Positions 60,201 through 64,000 of a stretch of 64,000 bases of DNA are shown one piece after another; within the stretch, counting starts at the first letter, position 1, and every line of letters starts with the position of its first letter. The notes under the pieces were generated by a model that was not told where the DNA came from, did no database searches, and saw nothing but the letters and a program-made list of their open reading frames with translations. Source of the DNA: Pseudoalteromonas rubra (lineage in GTDB: Bacteria > Pseudomonadota > Gammaproteobacteria > Enterobacterales > Alteromonadaceae). Position numbers and translations under genes: made by a program. The stretch spans positions 3,851,501-3,915,500 of the forward strand of contig NZ_CP013611.1 of the NCBI RefSeq assembly GCF_001482385.1, in the 5' to 3' direction.

Positions 60201-61736
60201 CTGGTGCCCTTTGGCAGTGCCGGAGAGTTGTTTATCGGCGGAGATGGTCTGGCCTGGGGGTACCATAACCAGCCGGAGCTGACTGCTGAGCGGTTCATTA
60301 GCAATCCTTACCAGAGCGAAATGGGCGCACGGGCCAGTGCCCGACTGTACCGAACCGGAGACTTAGTGCGTTATCTGGATAACGGCGATATTGAATATCT
60401 CGGGCGCAGCGATGATCAGATAAAAATCAATGGACTGCGTATCGAGCTGGGAGAGATAGAAAGTGCGTTACTGGCACAACCTGAAGTGGATTCAGCCCTG
60501 GTTACCACCATTGAGCTGGACCAGGCAACCCCGACTCTGGTGGCCTATTTTAAAAGCACGCTAAGTGCCACTGAGCTGGATGAAGCACAGCTAGCAGAAC
60601 AGTTACAGGAGCGGCTGAGCCAGAGTTTACCGGCCTATATGGTGCCAACTCTGTTGTGCCATGTTTCACCCTGGCCGGTGACCGCAAATGGCAAAGTCGA
60701 CCGCCGCGCTCTGCCAACGCCAGCGCGTAAAGATGTGGCAGCACATGCGCCACAAACGGACATAGAAAAGCAGCTGGCGACCTTGTGGCAGCAGGTTCTG
60801 CAGTGTCCGAGCCAGACGATTTATAAAGAGAGTGACTTTTTTGCACTCGGAGGCAGCTCGCTGAAGTTGATCACGCTGGCGATGCTGATTGAAAAGTTTT
60901 TCGCTTGTGCAGTTTCACTGGAGCAGTTGTTTAAAACGACACAGCTGACAGCTCAGGCAGACTTGATTGCAGCGGGCGGCACCGAGCAGGCGACGCCACA
61001 GCTGAAACCATTAAACAGCAGCACCGATGCGGCATTCACTGTGTTGTGTTTGCCGGGCGCGGCCGACCTGGCGCGTAGCTTTACGCCGCTAGCTCAAGCC
61101 CTGGAGGGGGAAATGGCGGTCTATGGCTATGAACACTTGCCTGAACACGCTGCTGCTTCAAGCATTCAGGCCTATGCAAATGAATATTGCGCGCATATTC
61201 GAAGCCATTTTATGCAGCCACTTAAAGCGGGTCGCCTGGTGCTATTAGGCCACTCTATGGGCGGGCTATTAGCGGCCGAGATCAGCAAGCAACTGGCACC
61301 GAATCCACCTGCGCTGACCATATTGCTGGACAGCTATATAGCCTGTTCCCAAGTCAACGAAACCAACACGGAGCAGGCTTTACAGGCACTGATTAAACAG
61401 CTGGCGATCCCTGCTGGTTTTGCCGAGCAGTTTGAGCGCCTGATGTTACGTCACACCAGTCTGTCCAAAGGCTATCAGCTGACGAGCGAACTGGCACAGT
61501 GCTGCTTCCTGATTGGTGCGCGGGCAAACCCCAGCTGGACCGAAACCTATCAGATATTTTTGAGAGATAAATTACAGCTACCTCACAGCAGTGTGGCCGG
61601 CGATCACTATTCAATATTGTGGCAGGAAAATATCGAAGAACTGACTGCCCAGATAAAACAGCAGATTGATCAGCGTATTGGCAAACAACAGTTACAACAA
61701 GAGAGATTTGAAGATGACAGTGTTAGAGAAGTATAG
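54300..61736 (+). CDS. NRPS, modules 16-17 plus thioesterase (dock-C-A-T-C-A-T-TE; Asp-like, Ser)
   Basis: 2,478-residue terminal synthetase. Docking segment 1-58, C1 ~77 with HHIASDA at 213-219 (Ala for Gly), A1 ~546 (D-I-P-R-V-G-H-V-G-K, Asp-like), T1 near 1093, C2 ~1159 (HHIASDG near 1291), A2 ~1630 (D-V-W-H-F-S-L-I-D-K, a Ser code), T2 near 2184 (GGSS) and a type I thioesterase ~2245-2470. The thioesterase triad is visible: Ser2319 in GHSMGG, Asp2344 and His2436 in GDHYSIL. It should release the finished chain by hydrolysis or by macrocyclization onto a side-chain or fatty-acid hydroxyl. A1-T1 and the start of C2 are nearly identical to the first module of the 18149-28111 gene. It overlaps the next gene by 23 bases. 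Confidence 0.95.
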   Translation: MVEINKLLAELVAQGVAVYLDNGKLKAKAQKGALTAEHKALISANKHDIIATLSQSAPIEQVERIQPVAEQDKQHSLSFAQQRLWFVNQLQGGGSEYNMPMAYSVYQPFDVPRATHALRTIIARHEILRTGYEASDEGPRRLVREQVSNEVQFTDLSALAEPVQRDEVKALALAHAGREFDLQHDALLDIHYVKLTDTPCGTQPHGILLFNMHHIASDAWSMDILKNEFMTLYSSEQGLPPLTVQYSDFAHWQQNWAKSQDYQDQLAYWRSHLTGLPELHSLTPDHPRPAKKKFSGKKCNQTLSAELTEKLVTIARHYQLSPFMCLHSALVLLLHTFTASRDIVVGTTVANRAQAEVAQLIGCFLNRLVLRVELKAQSLDSYLQHIRQVHLSAQANQDVPFEHLVEQLDVTRSNSYTPLFQIQLTCNDSGLADSPQSQESTPFRPYVPEDMTMTIRGDIDIHAELGQQGAVIGWSYDDALYSEQSITTMMAHLETILENYARCLDTEHGFDTSIDALTVLSHSQFSQLQTQLPVTHSAYDSRSLTERFEQQAALTPDAIAVHSDTEQLSYAQLNAQAAKLADCLQEQGVEPGDLVGVCMPRSACLMVSLLGVLKAGAAYIPFEPSNTKARNQQIIADAALEWVIVSDALAARVPDAGVDLLLLEQDVTDTNWLSGYDAEFCAQTVAHDSPAYVIYTSGSTGTPKGVEISHRALMDYLNFALKGYYADHLNGSLLVTSHGFDIGVPSLYLPLLSGGSVQLLDNQELLPALSKALNKPDEPRLVRMTPHHVEGILALQEAPLAGVQHVFVIGGERFERDVALALQTQFPDSQVFNHYGPSEATVGCVMYDISANQADLPAELPIGRAMDNTYAYVLDAQLNALPQGARGELFVGGPCLATGYVNNPTLSAERFIENPFYDPSDATSPARLYRTGDQVRYQNSGELMFLGRIDEQVKIRGFRVELGDISSQLQQISGVESAEVLCKSLATGPELVAYIKAQDSAQLGALLSDCERLLGEQLPAYMVPAHFVGLQNWPLTANGKLDKKALPDPQEKAAAQHVAPRTATEQQLVELWSSLLKLTPDQISVDSSFFKLGGHSLLSVRLVAAIKQAFGVEFSISELFEHASIASQAQQVEHKQAQGGNTAQRIEVQARPQDGRMAASFAQQRLWFIDRLQGGSAQYNMPAAFEVSGELDLSAVEAALNTIVARHEVLRSVYRDGDSGTEQVIQTDVHFTLDYEDLRLLSPATQQQTIASLIPRLQSQPFDLSKDLMIRASYIDTGADSEHASVLLFNIHHIASDGWSLQLLVKEFVQLYRAYTHSQDNPLTPLPIQYADYAHWQHSYLSGPVLERQLTYWSEQLSDLPPVHSLPLDHPRPQVKQHVGELVQGKLDSDVAAGLAELAQSQGLTSFMLLHSALSLLLSRHSNSKDVVIGTPVANRTQTELESLIGFFVNTLVLRVNTAQPDITRYLEHVKAVHLGAQSHQDVPFEQLVEHLNVPRSTAHSPLFQIMLTTQTDYGLDEQASEQGELDLNGAALTMRGAAQTVAKFDIEVNISTSAQGVAINWVYDKSLFTHAHISTLNCHLMQILTQLSQLQSTSVPLSSIALLSAQERTHLLETLNPAPVDYDTTLTMAQWIERQVAKTPTQTALCYEGQTLSYQSLNDKANQLARHLRAEHQVAPGTLVGVCMTRSLEMVIGILAILKAGGAYVPLDPTLPETRLDYMLAHAGISTILTQSDHQSKCQAENTPALILMDGYAQDATRFEDYATQDLSPQETGLSAQDMAYMIYTSGSTGKPKGVLVSHQALVNRVDWMDKQYGCDPHDIILQKTPFGFDVSVWEFMWPLCRGAQMVLARPEGHKDPQYLCQLIRQSGVTKLHFVPSMLGIMLDYGALAQCTSIRQVFCSGEALQVKQVQGFRASLPDAQLHNLYGPTEAAIDVSYWDCSQPISTTVPIGKPIQNIQLLILDDDLQLVPFGSAGELFIGGDGLAWGYHNQPELTAERFISNPYQSEMGARASARLYRTGDLVRYLDNGDIEYLGRSDDQIKINGLRIELGEIESALLAQPEVDSALVTTIELDQATPTLVAYFKSTLSATELDEAQLAEQLQERLSQSLPAYMVPTLLCHVSPWPVTANGKVDRRALPTPARKDVAAHAPQTDIEKQLATLWQQVLQCPSQTIYKESDFFALGGSSLKLITLAMLIEKFFACAVSLEQLFKTTQLTAQADLIAAGGTEQATPQLKPLNSSTDAAFTVLCLPGAADLARSFTPLAQALEGEMAVYGYEHLPEHAAASSIQAYANEYCAHIRSHFMQPLKAGRLVLLGHSMGGLLAAEISKQLAPNPPALTILLDSYIACSQVNETNTEQALQALIKQLAIPAGFAEQFERLMLRHTSLSKGYQLTSELAQCCFLIGARANPSWTETYQIFLRDKLQLPHSSVAGDHYSILWQENIEELTAQIKQQIDQRIGKQQLQQERFEDDSVREV
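55935..57935 (+). repeat. 2.0 kb dispersed repeat, copy 2 (Asp-like A-T block)
   Basis: Counterpart of 19778-21778, located 36 kb away in the terminal NRPS gene. The match stops abruptly within the following C domain. Confidence 0.92.
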
Positions 61737-62685
61737 CGTGGAGGATTTACAGTCAGTTAAGGGCATGCCTCTGCTACTGGAAGTCGCTTTAGAGGGACAA
61801 AGAGCCACTCATTGGGCTGCTGAGCATGCCGGGCAAATAGATGCCCTGCTCAATGCCAATGGCGCAGTAATGTTACGTGGCCTCAACATTATGAGCAGTA
61901 AACAGTTCGGTCAGGTGCTGAGCACGTTATTTGACGCAGAACTGTTGAATTACTCTTATCGCTCAACACCGCGCACTGAGCTGAAAGGCAATGTGTACAC
62001 CGCGACGGAATATCACCCGGATGAAGTGATCCCGCAGCACAATGAGCACGCTTATTCGAACAAGTGGGCGATGCGACTGGGGCTATGTTGTTTGCTTCCT
62101 CCGCAGGCCGGAGGTGAAACCCCGATCGCTGACAGCCGGGAGGTATTTAAACGTATTCCGCAGGAGATCCGCGAGAAGTTTGCTGCAAAGAAAGTGAAGT
62201 ATGTACGTAACTACGGTGATATTGATTTGCCCTGGAGCGAGGTATTTCAGACCACGGACAAGCGTGAAGTTGAACAGTATTGTTTCAATAATCAGCTCGA
62301 TTTTGAGTGGATTGGCGAGCATCGTTTGCGTACCTCGCAGGTCAACCCTGCTATTGCCAGGCACCCTAAAACCGACGAACAGGTGTGGTTCAATCAAGCG
62401 CATTTATTTCATGTGTCCTCGCTGGGTGAGGAAACCTGTGCCCAGTTGCTCAGTGCCTGTGGGGAAGACGGTCTGCCGCGTAACGCATTCTATGGTGACG
62501 GCGAGCCGCTGGAACCTGAAGTGCTGGACATCATTCGTGCTGCTTATGATGACACAACGCTTTACACCCCTTGGCAAAAAGGCGATCTGATGCTGGTTGA
62601 CAATATGCTGTTTACCCACGGCCGACGACCCTTTAGTGGCGACCGCAAGGTCCTGGTTGGCATGGCCAGAGAATATGGGTGGTAA
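61714..62685 (+). CDS. SyrP-like Fe(II)/2-oxoglutarate amino acid beta-hydroxylase, second copy
   Basis: 323 residues from ATG 61714 (MTVLEKYSVED), preceded by AAGAGAG at 61699-61705. An in-frame ATG 16 codons upstream lies deep inside the NRPS gene and adds residues unlike the family, so I reject it. The metal ligands are His109 and Glu111 (PQHNEHAYSNKW) and the distal His302 (LFTHGRRPFSGDRKVLVGM). AGGETPIADSR is a family hallmark. It looks closer to canonical SyrP than the other hydroxylase does. Its overlap with the terminal NRPS suggests coupled expression and possible action on the Asp-like residue 16 (inference). In syringomycin biosynthesis SyrP hydroxylates carrier-bound Asp. Alternative: it serves residue 6 or 8. 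Confidence 0.9.
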   Translation: MTVLEKYSVEDLQSVKGMPLLLEVALEGQRATHWAAEHAGQIDALLNANGAVMLRGLNIMSSKQFGQVLSTLFDAELLNYSYRSTPRTELKGNVYTATEYHPDEVIPQHNEHAYSNKWAMRLGLCCLLPPQAGGETPIADSREVFKRIPQEIREKFAAKKVKYVRNYGDIDLPWSEVFQTTDKREVEQYCFNNQLDFEWIGEHRLRTSQVNPAIARHPKTDEQVWFNQAHLFHVSSLGEETCAQLLSACGEDGLPRNAFYGDGEPLEPEVLDIIRAAYDDTTLYTPWQKGDLMLVDNMLFTHGRRPFSGDRKVLVGMAREYGW

Positions 62686-62778
62686 GTGCTTACTACACGC
62701 TTTTGTTCATAAAAAGCAGACATTACCAAGATAACACATTAATTGAACAGCGGTTCCAGTCCGCAGTGGAGAACATAG

Positions 62779-64000
62779 ATGGACATTACCATTGAAGAGC
62801 AAAAGAAGTTTAACTGGCGGTACGTCAAAATTGCGCTAGCCGCAGTGGTGATTATTTCCGGTGCCTGGTGGCTGAAGAGCTACTTTGGACAGGCAACTGC
62901 CCTGGTTGATAGCACAGATGTGCGTACTGCCAAAGTACAAAATGGGCAGTTTCAGGTCAGCGTGAGAGGGATGGGCGTATTGAAGCCCAAAGAAGTCATT
63001 TGGGTGGCGTCTGAAGTGGCCGGGCGAGTAGAAAAGGTCTTTGTTAAAGCGGGAGCGGTGGTTGAAAAAGGGCAACCCATCGTCAAACTCAATAACCCCA
63101 AACTGTCGTTGGTACTGGCCAATGCACAAGCCAAACTGGAAAAAACAATTGCTGAAAATACTGCGCAGTATGCTCAGTTTGAGTCTGACTTGCTGGATGC
63201 GGAAGCCGCGGTAAAGCGCGCAAAAATGACCCACCAGGGCAATGAGCTGGAACTTAACGCTCAGCGTAAACTCCGCGAGATGGGCAACAGCAGCGTGTCG
63301 CAAATTAAGTTTAAGCGCACAGAGTTTACTGTGCAAAGCAGCAAGCTGGACCATGAGTTACAAAAGCAACGACTGGAAAAACTGAAGCTTAATATTGAGG
63401 CACAAAAACTGGCTCATAAAGCACAGCAGCAGACCCTGCAACAGGAGCTGGACCGGGCACAAGAGCAACTCGACAACCTGTATGTCCGTGCGGCAATGGA
63501 TGGTGTATTGCAAAGCATGGATCTGGAGTTAGGTCAGGATGTAGCAGAAGGTGGCAGTGTGGGCAAAATTGCCAATCCACGTAGCCTGATCGCAGAAATA
63601 GACGTACAGGAACTGCAAATTAAGGATGTGGCACCGGGTTTAGGGGTCACCATAGATACCCGTAAATCCCAGATCCAGGGCGTTGTGTCTCGGGTCAGTC
63701 CTCAGGTTGAAAAGGGCCTGGTTGCGGTAGAAGTGGATTTGATCGATGCACTGCCCAGTGAAGCCCGGCCGGAACTGTCAATTGAAGGGGTGATCAACAT
63801 CACCGACAAGCCCAACACTTTGTTCGTTGCGAAACCTGCATTTGCTGAGGAGTACCAAAGTGCCAAGATTTTCAGAGTCGATAGCAAAGGCAATATTGCA
63901 CAGGCCGTACAGGTCAGGTTTGGACAAAGTTCAGTGAACTTTATCGAGATTACAGAGGGGCTGAATAACGGCGATACCGTGATTATTTCCGCCACCGATA
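62779..64000 (+). CDS. HlyD/MacA-type periplasmic adaptor of an efflux pump (3' end outside window)
   Basis: Starts MDITIEEQKKFNWR at ATG 62779 with GGAGA six bases upstream. 407 codons are visible and the frame is still open at the window edge. One N-terminal membrane anchor (residues ~15-33) is followed by a lipoyl/barrel-sandwich half (ASEVAGRVEKVFVKAGAVVEKG), a long Gln/Lys/Leu-rich coiled coil (~115-235), the second lipoyl half (VRAAMDGVLQSM) and beta-barrel domains. This is the layout of membrane-fusion proteins working with MacB-like ABC permeases or RND pumps. In Pseudomonas lipopeptide loci a MacA/MacB-like pair often follows the synthetases, so export of the mature peptide across the outer membrane is likely. 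A 93-base gap without notable structure separates it from the hydroxylase. Confidence 0.88.
   Translation, partial: MDITIEEQKKFNWRYVKIALAAVVIISGAWWLKSYFGQATALVDSTDVRTAKVQNGQFQVSVRGMGVLKPKEVIWVASEVAGRVEKVFVKAGAVVEKGQPIVKLNNPKLSLVLANAQAKLEKTIAENTAQYAQFESDLLDAEAAVKRAKMTHQGNELELNAQRKLREMGNSSVSQIKFKRTEFTVQSSKLDHELQKQRLEKLKLNIEAQKLAHKAQQQTLQQELDRAQEQLDNLYVRAAMDGVLQSMDLELGQDVAEGGSVGKIANPRSLIAEIDVQELQIKDVAPGLGVTIDTRKSQIQGVVSRVSPQVEKGLVAVEVDLIDALPSEARPELSIEGVINITDKPNTLFVAKPAFAEEYQSAKIFRVDSKGNIAQAVQVRFGQSSVNFIEITEGLNNGDTVIISATD

Noticed and set aside
61666..61713. Upstream start for the second hydroxylase
   Set aside because: The 16 extra residues lie inside the NRPS reading frame and do not resemble the family; ATG 61714 has the ribosome-binding site.

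Overview
The window is almost entirely one giant non-ribosomal peptide synthetase (NRPS) locus, all on the + strand, from what looks like a marine gammaproteobacterium. Pseudoalteromonas or a close Alteromonadales relative is my best guess, based on gene style, codon use and the SyrD-like and SyrP-like accessory genes. The species is not proven by anything here. Seven NRPS genes (about 19,500 residues) encode 17 complete condensation-adenylation-carrier (C-A-T) modules, one epimerization domain and a terminal thioesterase.

Layout: 72-1805 cyclic-peptide ABC exporter; 1807-8217 modules 1-2; 8214-18149 modules 3-5; 18149-28111 modules 6-8; 28177-29160 SyrP-like Fe(II)/2-oxoglutarate hydroxylase; 29212-32658 module 9; 32655-42626 modules 10-12; 42672-53972 modules 13-15; a 327-base gap with two hairpins; 54300-61736 modules 16-17 and thioesterase; 61714-62685 second SyrP-like hydroxylase; 62779 to the window end, a periplasmic adaptor of an efflux pump (cut off). 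Most genes overlap by 1-23 bases or lie within about 95 bases, so they probably form one or two operons.

How it should work: the first NRPS has no N-terminal docking segment and opens with a starter-like C domain, so the product is probably an N-acylated lipopeptide. All later NRPS genes begin with a TubC-like docking segment, and all but the last end in a short acidic-hydrophobic tail. Specificity residues read by hand from the A domains predict: acyl-Ala-Ala-Ala-Ala-(basic, Lys-like)-(Asp-like)-Phe-(Asp-like)-Asn-Phe-Val-Val-Val-(D-)Phe-Thr-(Asp-like)-Ser, released by the thioesterase, with one or more residues probably beta-hydroxylated. I do not recognise this peptide as a known product.

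The locus is strikingly mosaic. A 4.9 kb A-T-C-A-T block is duplicated between the first two NRPS genes. A 2.0 kb A-T block is shared by genes 36 kb apart. The gene at 42.7 kb carries three segments copied from the gene before it. A 24-base perfect palindrome occurs twice, once in frame inside an A domain and once between genes. No MbtH protein, phosphopantetheinyl transferase or regulator is visible in the window.
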